From Psettodes erumei (Eukaryota; Chordata; Actinopteri; Pleuronectiformes; Psettodidae): a DNA stretch of 64,000 bases. Both the position numbers and the translations under genes were made by a program. Location of the stretch: contig JAFBJZ010000600.1 of the NCBI GenBank assembly GCA_016785225.1, forward strand, positions 558,001-622,000, given 5' to 3'. Under the pieces are notes generated by a model. The model had not been told where the DNA came from, did no database searches, and was given only the letters and a program-made list of their open reading frames with translations. Below, in pieces: positions 1 through 11,640 of the stretch (positions are counted from its first letter, which is position 1; the number at the start of each line of letters is the position of its first letter).

Positions 1-2200
1 AGTAACAAAAGTCAGTCTTATAACCAGGGGATGTTCAGGATCACTAGTCTGACCAGTGACCACCCATGCACACACATAACACACATATGCACATGTGACA
101 GAGAGATGGCATGTATTGTGTGGATCAGATCTACTCCCAAGAGCAGATACCGTATCTGAACTATTTTGGTTAGTTAAAAATAAATAAATAAATAATACAT
201 AAAGTTAAAAATGTACTTGCAATTTTCATCATCAAATGTAGCTGTCAGCTGTTGATAATATTAGTTTCAAAAATGACTGGTTTAAAAAAAATGCATTTAT
301 CCAGGCCAGATGAGGGCATTTGAGAAAATGCAACATACTTTTTACTAAGGCGGGGGACCTGCTGGGGTTTTGGGCTATGAACTGGGTCCTGCTAGTGAAG
401 GAGGTTGAGACCAGTTGTTCATTCATTAGCTTGTCTCCACCCTCACTGATTCATTCACTGCTGGAATAAAGAAAGAAAAACACAGTCACCTTGTGAGAGG
501 TTCAAGAGGAGGACAACTATAGTTGGGCCCTGACTCGGTAAGCGTCTGTGTGCTTTTTAATTCACTTTAACTAAATATATTTGTAGTATGATTAAGAATT
601 CATAGAGAAGACCTTTTCAGTGAAAATGTTGGAATTAAACCTTTATATAATTATAATAGTAGTTATAGTTATAGTTATAATTCGATTTTAATTTTAATGC
701 ATTATAAATAATCTGCTGCAATGAAGAATAGCTATAAAGGCCAATAATGCAACCGTTTCCTAGATGTATTGATTAAATTAGACTTTTTAAGCATAAGTCC
801 GATTAAAAATAAATTTTACAAAAATATTTAAGTACTTTTTCTCATATTGTCCACTGCAGACCCGCTAAGGTAATCTTATTATAACCCGTTTCAAAATATC
901 ATGAGAAGACTGTGGCGATACCTGAAGAGCACATTTTCTAAAGGTTATTATAATGTTGTAGAAGTCAAAATATGTTTAGTGTTGTGAGGTCACTTCATTT
1001 ATGTACTGAGAAAGCAAGGATACTGCCATATACTGCAATGCGATGTACTCTGAGTGGTTCAGTATTTGTAATTAGCTGCCTCTCCTTAGGGAGCGACCAT
1101 AAAACGTAAATTATTAAATCCATAATTTAAAAAAAAATCATTTTAAAAACGAAAACTTAGTGTCTATCAAATCAATTGTGGCGGTAGGTTCCGCTAAAGA
1201 TCTTTATCTTTAGCCGCAGCTCAGAGGAGCAGCTGAGGGTCAGAGGGCATCATCTGCGGGTTTATCTGGGCCGCTGTCCGCGGTGCTGAAGCTGGATCCC
1301 CGAATCACGTCACAACCAGACCAGACCTGAGCAGGAGGGCCTGAGGGCACGGACTCAGATATGATGTGCAGACTGAATGAAACAAAAGGAAATAAACATA
1401 AGGAGCTGCTCGCTAAAATGAAAGGGCGGGTTTGAAGCACCGATTCTGGCTCCATCCTCATAGACAGAGAGACGCAAGATGCTTTATCGTGTGTGTCCTG
1501 CAGCGCAGGACTGGCGTTTGCTATTTGGGGGGGACTTAATGAGTTACAACACGGGGTTCGCCTCCTCCTGGTGGCTCGATGGGAAAGCGCAACCTCAATT
1601 TTTATTTGGTTGAACAGTGTTATCAATATTCGGACACGAGCTCGAAACAAAATATTTATATTTTTGAAAACACATAGAGCGAGAAGAGCTGCACACGCGT
1701 CGAGACGGACTAGGCATCCCTTCCTGAAAGAAAAGATACATTTTACTCTTAAATGAGCAGTAATGATGCATACCTTGATATTTTCATTGTAAACCAAGAC
1801 GTCACATCTGCGTCAAAGCAACGATTAGAAATGGATGTTCACGGGTGTATAATTTAGTTTAAAAAGCTTGAACTTTGTTGACTTGTGCCGGTTAATACCT
1901 CCCTTCAGGGGAGGGCCACGCACGTTGTTACAAGCACTTTGACTTCAAGCCGATGAGGAAGCCATAAAAACATAAAACTCACAAAATTGTGAATAAGAAC
2001 TACATAAATTCATTAATATTCTTCTTATTATTTATTTATTATTATTATTATTATTATTGCATCATGTATGTAAAACAACAACAAAAACAACAACAAACCA
2101 ACAAAATTAAATTATATTATTATTATTATTTAATATTTTACTGTTTATTACAGCTTTTATTATTATTGTAAAACATTTCAAGATGGCCTAAGCTAAGTAT
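1..2200. other. cyp1b1 upstream intergenic DNA
   Basis: No supportable gene is present. It includes short AT-rich simple repeats (AAAT units at about 180-197, TTATAG units at about 657-680). A more CpG-rich stretch at about 1240-1720 contains CRE-like sites (TCACGTCA near 1303, GACGTCAC at 1798-1805). GCGTG cores of the dioxin-response type occur on the minus strand at 1694-1698 and 1917-1921. Long open frames on both strands at 1240-1797 lack protein-like features and look incidental. The stretch probably contains distal cyp1b1 regulatory DNA, but this is inference. Confidence 0.5.
2024..2170. repeat. TTA-rich microsatellite block
   Basis: Two ATT/TTA trinucleotide tracts (about 2024-2058 and 2115-2170) are separated by an ACA-rich stretch. 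Simple-sequence DNA; the open frame across it is an artefact. Confidence 0.85.
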
Positions 2201-2204
2201 AACG

Positions 2205-2311
2205 GCGCTACTCTATTGTAAGAAGTACAAGTACCTCGATTAACCTCACCTTTCTCAACTTTGCACAAACGGAGATTAAACGCTCCCGTTTAACAATGAC
2301 GCCTGTTGCCT
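2205..2311 (+). promoter_or_regulatory. cyp1b1: Possible cyp1b1 untranslated first exon and promoter
   Basis: A strong donor (CCT/GTAAGTGAG, GT at 2312) lies 630 bp upstream of the acceptor that precedes the cyp1b1 start codon. A weak TATA-like AGTATAAC lies near 2196. Vertebrate CYP1B1 has a noncoding first exon, so an exon ending at 2311 is a reasonable candidate. The start is not defined by sequence alone and other donors are possible. Transcript 5' ends would decide it. Confidence 0.33.
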
Positions 2312-2944
2312 GTAAGTGAGGGAGGTAGACAGCGGCAGGGGGAGGTGATGTGGGAGCGCGGGGTGACAACCTCTGCAACAAACCTGCCCACTGTATCAAG
2401 GCTCGGGCGCGCGCGCACACACACAAACACATACAGGCGCTGACGGGCCGTGATGCTGCGCCGTTTGGGGATAAATGACTAGACTCGCTGCTGTGGGGCT
2501 TCAAAGCATGAGCAGGCTGCGCACACAGAGCAGGGAGCTCACATTCAAACTGCCTGTAGATGCTCAGCAGGCTGCACACTCTCTGCATGATCTGACTGCT
2601 TTTCTGGATGGAGCACCTGTTGTTTAGGGTTTAGTTTTTTAAAAAAAAATTGTAATAACCTTATTTTTTATGGTTAAAGATGTAGTCTGTGCATTCAGTT
2701 CAGGAGTGAACACTTTTGGGGGGGGATAAGCCTTAAAAGCTGGTGTTTTGTCTGATGAATCAAGGACACAACTAAAGGACATAACTAGGTATTTAATCTT
2801 CTCCTGATTCAACAGTTATTTTTCAATTAATTTCACAAGCATTCACCCTATACTGTATATATATGTAGCCTATATATATGCACAGTATATGAAACCTTCA
2901 TTTGTGGGTTTAATATTAATATTATTGTCACTTGCCTCCTGCAG
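2312..2944 (+). other. Presumed first intron of cyp1b1
   Basis: This lies between the candidate donor at 2312 and the well-supported acceptor at 2944. It includes a CG/CA-rich dinucleotide patch at about 2405-2430 and a G-run near 2717. The upstream ATG at 2889, in frame with the real start, lies before the acceptor and is therefore probably intronic. Confidence 0.4.
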
Positions 2945-2954
2945 GAGCTCCATC

Positions 2955-3949
2955 ATGGATGTGACACTTGAAGGGAGTAACCCTGGGACTCTCAGAGCTC
3001 TGTTACTGGCTTGTGTGACTTTGTTATTCTCGCTCCACCTGTGGCGGTGGCTGCGGCAGCGGTCGATCTCCTCCCCGCCCGGCCCTTTCGCCTGGCCGGT
3101 GATCGGGAACGCTGCGCAACTTGGCACGGCACCCCACTTATATTTTGCGCGCATGGCGAAGAAATACGGCGACGTCTTCCAGATCAAACTGGGCTCTCGG
3201 ATCGTGGTAGTGCTGAACGGGAGCGCCATCAAACAGGCGCTGGTGAAGCAAGGACCTGAATTTGCCGGCAGACCGGACTTCACCTCCTTCCAGTACGTTT
3301 CCAACGGAGACAGCCTCGCGTTTGGCACCATCACGGACTGGTGGAAGGTGCATCGCAAAGTGGCACAATCGACGGTGCGGATGTTTTCCACAGGGAACCC
3401 GCAAACCAAAAAGACATTTGAGAATCACGTCCTCTGCGAATTTAAAGAACTTCTGCAGTTGTTTTTGCGGAAAACAAAGGAACGACAGTATTTCCAGCCC
3501 ATGGCATATCTCGTGGTGTCTACTGCGAACATAATGAGCGCGGTGTGCTTTGGGAAGAGGTACTCCTATGAGGACGAGGAGTTTCGGCAGGTGGTGGGCA
3601 GGAACGACCAGTTCACCAAGACAGTCGGGGCAGGGAGCATAGTGGACGTGATGCCCTGGCTCCAGTACTTCCCCAACCCTATCAAAACCATATTTGACAA
3701 CTTCAAGAGGCTAAACCTGGAGTTTGGCATGTTCATTCGAGATAAGGTCATGGAACACAGGAAAACAATCCAGTCCAGCACCATCAGGGACATGACTGAT
3801 GCCTTTATAGTGGCACTGGACCAACTGAGAGATAAAACAGGACTTTCAGGAGAGAAGGACTATGTCACCCCCACTGTCGGGGATATATTTGGAGCAAGTC
3901 AAGACACACTGTCAACTGCTCTGCACTGGATCTTCCTAATACTTGTCAA
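2955..3949 (+). CDS. cyp1b1: cyp1b1 coding exon 1
   Basis: This exon encodes residues 1-331 plus two bases of codon 332: membrane anchor, substrate-recognition regions and the I-helix (DIFGASQDTLSTAL). The exon itself begins at 2945 after a pyrimidine-rich acceptor, so only ten bases of 5' UTR lie in it. The donor is GTAAGC at 3950-3955; translation past it stops at once (TAA at 3951). Confidence 0.95.
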
Positions 3950-5232
3950 GTAAGCAAAATTTCCAATTAAATTTTATACAGATAATTTTAAATGTCCCAA
4001 ACCTTTAGCCAATATAAACTATGATGGGAAATAACACATGATAGTAAATCAGAGTGAGTGAGTCCTCATCCTGTCGCTAAAGCTGTGCAGATTTGAGGAA
4101 GTTTAGTAGCGAGTGTTATGTAACAGCCTAGTGGGGGAGCTGAGGATCATGCAGGTACTGGCAGCAGGATACAAAAGAGATGAAACTGCACACCAGTTAA
4201 AGTGAATGAAGTGCCCAGTCAGCATTCACTATACAAGGAGCAAGATCTTTGCCGGATTTGACAAGAGTTCATGTTCTAATCTTGTCTGATCGTGTAATCC
4301 CACCAATGCCTGGGATTAAACAAAGGCTGCTGTAATACAACACCTTGAGATACTTGTTTTAAAGGAAGAGATGTTAACTGCTTCTGTAGAACTTTTCCAT
4401 GATAATGTGCGAGGTGCTCTACGAGTTGTGGGGACAATTATTTAACTCCTCAGATCGAATGACACTGTGCATTTTCTGTGGTTACTAGATAGCTCTAGTC
4501 TTCAGACAGTTTTCTGTTCATGTATACCTTCATTTAACAGATTAAGAAAAGATGAATGTTACTGCCATTTGCTTGGCATTCACCTAAAACATACTCACCT
4601 GACAATGCAGGTATCCTGAGATGCAGGAACGTCTGCAGCAGGAGGTGGACAAAGTGGTAGACCACAGTCGACTCCCTTCCATCGAGGATCAGCAGAACCT
4701 GCCTTTCGTCATGGCCTTCATCTACGAGGTGATGCGCTTCACCAGCTTTGTCCCTCTCACCATCCCCCACTCCACCACCACAGACGCCTCCATTATGGGC
4801 TACACCGTACCAAAGAACACTGTTGTCTTCATCAACCAGTGGTCCCTTAATCACGACCTGGCCATATGGTCCCACCCAGAGACCTTTGACCCCCAGCGCT
4901 TCCTGGATGACAATGGAGCGCTGAACAAGGACCAGACCAGCAGCGTGCTCATCTTTTCCCTAGGCAAGCGGCGCTGCATTGGCGAGGAGCTGTCCAAGAT
5001 GCAGTTGTTCCTTATCACAGCCCTCATCGCCCACCAGTGCCACATCACTGCAGACCCAGATAGACCACCCAAACTAGACTACAGCTACGGTCTGACTCTG
5101 AAACCTCATGCCTTCCATGTAGCAATGTCCCTGCGTGGACAGATGCCGCTGCTGGATGCAGCGACTAGGCAGGTCCTTGCTAAGGAGGTTGAGGGTGAGC
5201 CCTCGTCAGACTCACAAACAAAAGATGAATAA
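2955..5232 (+). CDS. cyp1b1: Cytochrome P450 1B1, two coding exons (2955-3949, 4611-5232)
   Basis: This encodes a haem-thiolate monooxygenase of the endoplasmic reticulum that oxidises polycyclic aromatics, oestrogens and retinoids with electrons from P450 reductase. The joined exons give 538 residues, close to the 543 of human CYP1B1. A membrane anchor spans about residues 13-32, followed by a proline-rich hinge (PPGPFAWPVIGN, from 41). The I-helix oxygen-binding motif reads GASQDT and ends the first coding exon. The K-helix ExxR is E371-R374, FDPQRF lies at 424-429, and the haem loop FSLGKRRCIG has Cys454 as thiolate ligand. The start at 2955 lies just after a splice acceptor (AG at 2943-2944). 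This agrees with the noncoding first exon known for CYP1B1. Donor CAA/GTAAGC and acceptor AATGCAG keep the frame, with Lys332 split between exons. CYP1B1 rather than 1A or 1C is favoured by the two-exon coding structure, the close match of both exons to human CYP1B1 and the rmdn2 neighbour. No frameshift or missing key residue is seen. Confidence 0.97.
3950..4610 (+). other. cyp1b1 intron between coding exons
   Basis: A 661-bp GT-AG intron at the position conserved in vertebrate CYP1B1 genes, inserted after the second base of codon 332. It contains no feature that I recognise and is shorter than the human intron. Confidence 0.9.
4611..5232 (+). CDS. cyp1b1: cyp1b1 coding exon 2
   Basis: This exon begins with the last base of codon 332 and then reads YPEMQERL, as expected after the I-helix. 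It carries the ExxR motif (E371-R374), the FDPQRF motif and the haem-binding loop with the cysteine codon at 4975-4977. It ends with a hydrophilic tail (SSDSQTKDE) and TAA. The acceptor is CAATGCAG ending at 4610. Confidence 0.95.
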
Positions 5233-6990
5233 AAACACTATAATAAGCAAAGAATGAAGACTGAAACACAAAAGGACTAATGAACTATAGCTCATGTTTT
5301 TTGGGCTAAAAACTATATTTATAAGCTGAGATCTCAGGCTACACGCTCATCCTTTACACACTGTTTTAAATGCTCAACATGACAGCGAGTTGAGAATGAT
5401 TAAACAGTTGTGATCACTGATTACATGGTGCCCGACAGAGCCAGATGTGGCATCTGTTTCATAGGAGACATGGCACATTTAACACAACAAGCAGTTCACC
5501 TGGGATCAGTCTCTTAAAAAAAATCACACACAATATGACAATCCGCTCAGAAAACAGCATCTTGTTTTAATTCTTTGAGGCGGAGGACTTGCAGTCAGCT
5601 GCATGTCACCAGCAAACAGCCTCTAACAGACCTCAGCACAGGCACCACTCTGGTCACAGGTGTTACAAGCTTGAATAGCTGCTGTTAACGCAGTCTGCGG
5701 TGTGAACACCATTGTTGAAGGATTTATTAGGGATGTCACACTGTTATCATGCTTTCTATTAACATTTTACCTGTTAGAGGGAAAAAGAAATTTAGCCACT
5801 ATTTTGTTTTGATTTTACTAATGTTTGTTTCCCAATAAGGGTTCCAAACCATTTTAATGCCATAACAAATTTCTCAAAACATACAGAAATATGTTATAAT
5901 TGAAGGTAAACTGCAGTTACAAGATTTTTATGTGACAAAAGCAATGTACCACCAACAGTCAGACTCCTGACCAGTAAGTGAATCTGCATGAACAGGTGAA
6001 TAAGCTCATGGAGTGCTTCAGCCCCCAAGCCTAAAGTCTACTAACATTAAATGCTCAGTACTAACGTCAAGCTGCTGCTTTATATTATAAAAGCATAGTT
6101 ACTCAGGAATGAGGCCTATGGAATTCAACATACTGTTTTAACTACAGTGCTTTTTAAAGTCATCTGGATGTCTGTATGAAAAGATGAATATTAGATCAGT
6201 GTTATTTTGTCTCTCGTTTCTCTTTTGTTTAAGTTTCAATGATGTAGAATGCTGCTCTATGGAAAACCATCATTTAATTTTCATGTTCAAGATGCCAGTA
6301 ACCAAATTAGTTGTTCTTCATGTTATATTTACAGAAATATTCATGCATTTGGGACACTCTGGGTAATTTTTTTTAGTTTTCTTTGTAGACTTATCTTAAT
6401 GCTGTCTCAGCATGGGAGACTAATGCACTGACTGTAATGGCTTGGATCTGAACATTAGTTGGCTTCCTAAAGATGTATTTTGGAATGATGTCATTCAGGT
6501 TTATCTTTGAAATGACAAGTGACCTTAAGCAAGTGTTAACAGATCACGTTTAAGTTATCTGTACTTCCTCAGTTTGAGATATGTCTTGAGGGGTTTATCC
6601 TGATCTAATAAATCTGACTGTTGGCAGACCACATTAATCTGTCCAGTGAACTTACAACTGTGATGTACAGCTTTCCAAAGACAACTGGAAACACCACGAT
6701 CATCCTCCAGGAGTAAAAAGAGAATGGGTAAACTTAATGAAAAACAGTTAACCCTAATCCAAACAGTACAATATCTTTACCTCAAATGCCTCATTTATAA
6801 AATTTTACAGTGTAGATGAGTGGAACAAAATGGCTACCTCACATTTATTACAGCTCATTCTACCATTAGAGTACATTACTACACATTACCACAGCTATGA
6901 TGTTGCTCTTCAAAATATTTCTTTAACCCACTTGCTTGAAAGTTATTTTGAATATTGTACTGTATGTAATAAACACTTTAACTAATCTTT
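5233..6990 (+). other. cyp1b1: cyp1b1 3' untranslated region (probable)
   Basis: AT-rich DNA without open frames of interest follows the stop codon. AATAAA signals lie at 6607-6612 and 6968-6973. Mammalian CYP1B1 has a long 3' UTR, so an end just after 6973 is plausible. The AATAAA that overlaps the stop codon (5228-5233) is too early to be used. The 3' end is inferred. Confidence 0.5.
6968..6973 (+). terminator. Candidate cyp1b1 polyadenylation signal
   Basis: Canonical AATAAA about 1.74 kb after the cyp1b1 stop, followed within about 20 bases by a T-rich stretch (ATCTTTTTTC) that could serve as the downstream element. Confidence 0.45.
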
Positions 6991-8689
6991 TTTCACTGAT
7001 GCAATTCCCTGTGTCTTAAATGGGTTAAAGAAAAAAGACCAAAAAAAAGAGTTAAAAAAAGACACAAATTAAAACTCAACTGACATGTTTAATAAGCAAG
7101 ATAGATCAACTAGAATGTAGTATTAAGTCAAAATTACATTTTTTAAAAGTTAGCTACCATATTCCCAAAATACACCGGATTGATGTCGTCCAGGCTGAGC
7201 TTAAAATAATAATAAAAAAAAACCCAATGCAACAAACTCTGGGCATCTTGCCAGGTCAGGTGGGAACAAAAGGGAAGTGTTTGGGAGATCCCTTTCCCTG
7301 CACAGCATTTTATCTCACCCTGCCAGAACATCCTGTACTTGATCAGCGAGAGCCAGCCAGTCAGACAACTTTCAGAGTGCGTGACAAATTCAGATAAAAC
7401 CACAGCAGATGATTACTGATATGGCTCTCAGCATGTTCCCTTTCTCCCTCGTTACAAACACAAAAATTAACACTGAAGACTAAATAGTGCCAGTGAAGTC
7501 ATGTGTGGCAACACTCCAAGCATAATCTTTATGAATGGGAAGGGGAAAAAAACACATTTGCTTTAGCACTTCTTTGGTGAAATATGGAGTCAGACTGAGC
7601 TGACAGTTCAGACACAAATGATCTAAATAGTAAAGAGAAGCAACAATGTCATGATTAATATGCCTGTTTCAGTGGAATAATCACTTGAGGTATAATTACA
7701 GACAATATCAGCCTTCAGGGATTATTGCTTTGCGTTTCACTACTTGCATTAAAAGGAAGCTGCAAAAGGCAGCAAATATTTCCAATATATATTACACATC
7801 TGTATGGGTGCTTCATATAACCCCACAGAGCTTTTATTCTGCAAATTATAAAAAAGCTGCATGCATGAATCGTGAGAAATGTCATATGTTGCACAGTAAA
7901 GCAGGTGCATTGTATGAGTGTGGTGGGCAAGTCATAAGAAGGGCTGTGGTGGAATAAGCCTGCTGAGAAGGATAAAATATTGCATGAAGAGGTGGTGAGA
8001 CACATTCTATGTCATTACAGCTTAGACCTGTCAAAACTGCATTAACAAGATTAGTGTGAATCTCTATTTAATTTCGTGCCCTGCACTGAGCTGCACATAC
8101 ACACAAGACCCTTCCCCTGTTGAGGTTGTGTAACTTAGATAAGTGAGCTTATACTGTGAATGGAAGGATATATGGAGATCTGAATGGATGTCAGCAAGAT
8201 TGTATAGATGTGGCATTCAGAGAGGCAGTAGTAGGCTGTCGTTGAGAGTGACTAAGAGGAGCTCAGGAAAGAAAGTAACAGCTCTGAAATGTCAGCGCAG
8301 GGATGAAGTCAATGCTGTCCCAAGCTAAAACCTTAATGATGTCAAGACCAGGTTAAAGGCAGCTGGGGCCTTGACAAGTGTGACCAAAGGGCTTGAGTTG
8401 GGGTCAAGACAAGAGCAGATTGAGTAATGAAGGTGAAGACACGATCAGAGATGTGCTCTGTTCTCTGTTCAGTATGGGGGACGGGGGGAAGGGTAATCCT
8501 GAAGCACTATACAAACTCAAATGAAAGGGGCCTAAATGGGATACCTGGATTATTACGTAATCTGTCAGCCTCTTTTTGTGTATTTTTTCTTGGAATGGAA
8601 TATAGTTCTATAGTTACAATATATGCGCTCTCTCTCTCTCTGCACAAGTGGGGGAGACTGTGGGTCTGGTTGGGCCTTTAGCAGGATTA

Positions 8690-8870
8690 AAGGAATACTT
8701 TCACCTTCTGAGAAAATACACTTATTTGTATTTGTGCAGAGGTTTAGATGAGGAGATAAATGCGACTCTCATATATAAGGCTACAGCATCATTGTTCTAC
8801 AATAAAGACAGCAAACAGCTATCTTAGCCTAGCTTGGTCTACATTTAAACTCTGTTTAGTTTCAGAAATC
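8690..8870. repeat. Decayed percomorph interspersed repeat (low certainty)
   Basis: The order of short phrases (GGAATACTTTCACC, then GAGGAGATAAATGCGACTCTC, then GGCTACAGC and CTTAGCCTAGCTTGG) resembles a very common percomorph repeat containing the phrases CACTCTCATGTCTGT, AGCTACAGCC and TTAGCTTAGCTTAGC. The call rests on recall of that family, not on a search. No coding capacity or terminal repeats were seen. Confidence 0.4.
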
Positions 8871-10155
8871 TATGAGTGTCTTAGGCTAGGACAAAGTGGC
8901 ATTCGAAGTCCAAGAAATATGCAAGGAAAGTGAAGAGATGATTTTCACCTGCTTGTGAAAAACAGCAACTTCCTGTCTCTTCACAAGAAAACCTGAAAGC
9001 GGCAGCCTCAACTCTCTTATGCAACATGAGGTCCTGTCCTTTACGCCAGCACGTACAAACATCAAGATTAGATGCAATCACACACATAGAGACATACTAT
9101 AGGATGCCTGTGGAGAAACATAAAGACACCAAAGGTTTCCCCCATATTTAAGAAACAAGACAGTTGTCAGCGGTTTCTGCAGCTGTTTTGTGAGGTTTCT
9201 GATTGAAGTGTACAGGAGGCTAATTTAAATGCTAGTTATGGAACACCTGTGCTCATTCTGGAGCCATCTTTTAGAGTGGTTCAACCATGGAAAAAAAGCG
9301 GAAACATGACCAGACTGGCAAGACCTTGGCCTGAATCTGATCCTGCAACTAATTCCCAATTGGCCTGGCACAAAATGTACAGTCTGGGGGAAAGCAAACG
9401 GATGCCTTCAAACTCCGCTATCACTTATGTTCATGCAGGTGCCTGCTTGTTACATTTTGAGTGGATTCTGGATCAAGATCAATTTAGTTTATAACAGAAA
9501 GTACCTGTAAAATTTCATTTGAAGTCACAGATTACATAACCTTTTTGTGAGAGGGTATTAAGAGGCACACAAACAAGACAAATGACAAACTGCCAATTCT
9601 TATCATGATTGCACAGATTTAATTATAGACTCCAGTACCATTAATCAGTCAGTACACTGCCTATGATATTTTACAGTGTAATCTCTATGTAGCGTGTCAG
9701 ATTTTATATCACGTTGATGAGTATTTTACTTACTTTGGCGCATGACAAAAAATACATTCATAATGCTGGTAGATAAATCTGTAAAGTGACAAATTAAAAC
9801 AGTTCTTCTTGTAATTTTCAACAATGTAGACAGACTAAAAACATAAAATTAAATATATTTAACCAGACGCTTCTCGTGAAAATTAGGAATGCTTAAAATT
9901 AAATATTCAACCGTCACTTCAGATTGGAGTGGCATCATCTAACCTGGAATGCAATCACATGCTCCGTTACATCATGCTAAAACAATGGCTCTGCCTCCCC
10001 TGCTAAACTCATTAGTATTACTAGCGAGCCACTGGTCCAGCCCTGCTGGCAAAGAGTGAAGTAAAAATGACAAAAAAAACAACAACTTGTCCTTAGTTTT
10101 TCTTCAGTGATCCCATTGATATGCACATCAGTAAGGTAATGTTTTTCTACAATTC

Positions 10156-10186
10156 CTTGATTAGTATTTCTTCAGTACTAATCAAG
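10156..10186. repeat. Perfect 11-bp inverted repeat with 9-base loop
   Basis: CTTGATTAGTA at 10156-10166 and its exact complement TACTAATCAAG at 10176-10186 flank TTTCTTCAG. The stem is too short for a typical microRNA precursor. It may be a transposon end, a homeodomain-type palindrome or chance. Confidence 0.7.
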
Positions 10187-11586
10187 CTTTGTCATCATAT
10201 TTGGTCACTTTGCGTATAAAAAATTCTTCTCAATGTGGACTTTACAAGGACGTTTTTTTTACATTAACTAAAAGTTTAGCAAAACCTTAATTGGACCTAA
10301 ACCAGACTAATTAGGTGCTGTACTTATGAAGTGCAATAGGAGTCTTCTATAAACATTAAACCATTTTTTAAACTTGGCATATTAATTTTGAGTGGTGTGC
10401 TTTCTTTGACATTGGGAGAGTTCAGAATAAAACAGATGTCTCAATAAAATTGACCTTGGATTACACAGATTTAAAAACAATATAATACTAATAAAGCGTG
10501 GGGGAGTCAGAGCTCTTAAAGGGAACATGTGGAAAATCAAAGGATTTCAGCAGCCATCCTGAAGCAAAAACCTGCCCAAAAGGTTCCTACAGGAACTCTG
10601 GATTAAAACGTGGGTTTTGCTCAAAAACATATGTGCTTCACATAACCCTTTCATGTAGGAAATCATTGAAATGATTCATGTTGGATAACTTGATAAGCTG
10701 TGGTAAGCCAGAGTGACATGACTGTCACAGGAGCTGAATAGCAAGAGGTAACAGAATAATGAATGTCTTCCATGAACAGATGCCAAAGTCAACAACCGCA
10801 GTACATCAGATCCCATAAAAGAGATTATAAAAGAACATACTACATGTGTTTACTGCTTCATACAATTATGATCCACGATCTGCAGGTAAATGGAGCCAGC
10901 GAGCATTAATGCTGGTCTGAATGACGGCAGAGTGAAGAGGGCAAGAGGTCGTCGAGTGGTCACAGCATTCCAAGATCTTTGTTTGGGTGCGCCATTGTCT
11001 GATGTACTCTTGTTATTGCCACTTGAATGTGTGGTGGTAGACGCGACGAAAAACAGGACGGAAGGGGAAAGAACAGCAAGTCCCTTGGCTCACTTTCCCA
11101 AAAAGTGACAGGTCTTTGTTGTCAATGAAACATGGAGCAGTCAGACCTCTGAGAGAATATCCACTACAGACTGCTCTACACACAGGAACACATACAGTAT
11201 ATATACAATAATTCATGATAAATCCAATTTCTATAAAATTAAAATGAACAAAAATCCATCTCGACTTGATTATTTGAGAGAGGGGAAAACCAACGATCTC
11301 TCAGATTTAGTACAACCAGGTATGTGACATTTGTTTTCCATTGTTTAAAATAGGTAAGAACACAACATTCGAATAAGAGCCTGATTTAAAAGTACACAGG
11401 ACAGCTCTGACTGTGGGCGCTCCCAATGGTGATACGATGCCTCATCGCACCTCCCTCCACTCACAGAGTGAATTGACATGATGGCTTCTCAGTATACACT
11501 GTATTGTCTCACACACACACACACACTCACCACTTGTAGCACATGGAAAATACATTTCCAAAAGAATGTGCTACTGCACCATGTAG

Positions 11587-11640
11587 TCACACTCCAAACA
11601 CTGGGCAGAGTAAGTCCAGTTCCTTTTGTGCCTCTTCATC
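11587..11640 (-). CDS. rmdn2: rmdn2 coding exon 10 (terminal)
   Basis: Encodes DEEAQKELDLLCPVFGV (393-409) and TGA. DEEAQKEL matches the conserved family end. The last eight residues are hydrophobic and cysteine-containing, unlike the basic end I recall for the human protein. The acceptor is TTTTTCCTCAG. Confidence 0.85.
   Translation of the reverse strand, partial: DEEAQKELDLLCPVFGV

Larger units (their letters stand above)
6991..11586. other. Tail-to-tail interval between cyp1b1 and rmdn2, including rmdn2 3' UTR
   Basis: No coding exon is recognised. The part next to 11587 should hold the rmdn2 3' UTR, but no clear minus-strand AATAAA (TTTATT on this strand) lies close to the stop, so its end is undefined. 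The interval also carries a decayed fish repeat (about 8690-8870), an 11-bp perfect hairpin (10156-10186) and a CA tract (about 11509-11526). Confidence 0.5.

Noticed and set aside
1240..1797. 185-codon minus-strand open frame upstream of cyp1b1
   Set aside because: No recognisable domain and no splice or promoter support. It overlaps another open frame on the opposite strand and lies in a locally GC-richer stretch where stop codons are rarer.
2889..2954. In-frame upstream ATG giving a signal-like N-terminal extension of Cyp1b1
   Set aside because: It lies before a good splice acceptor (AG at 2943-2944), and the family N-terminus begins at 2955. The extension is probably intron read-through.
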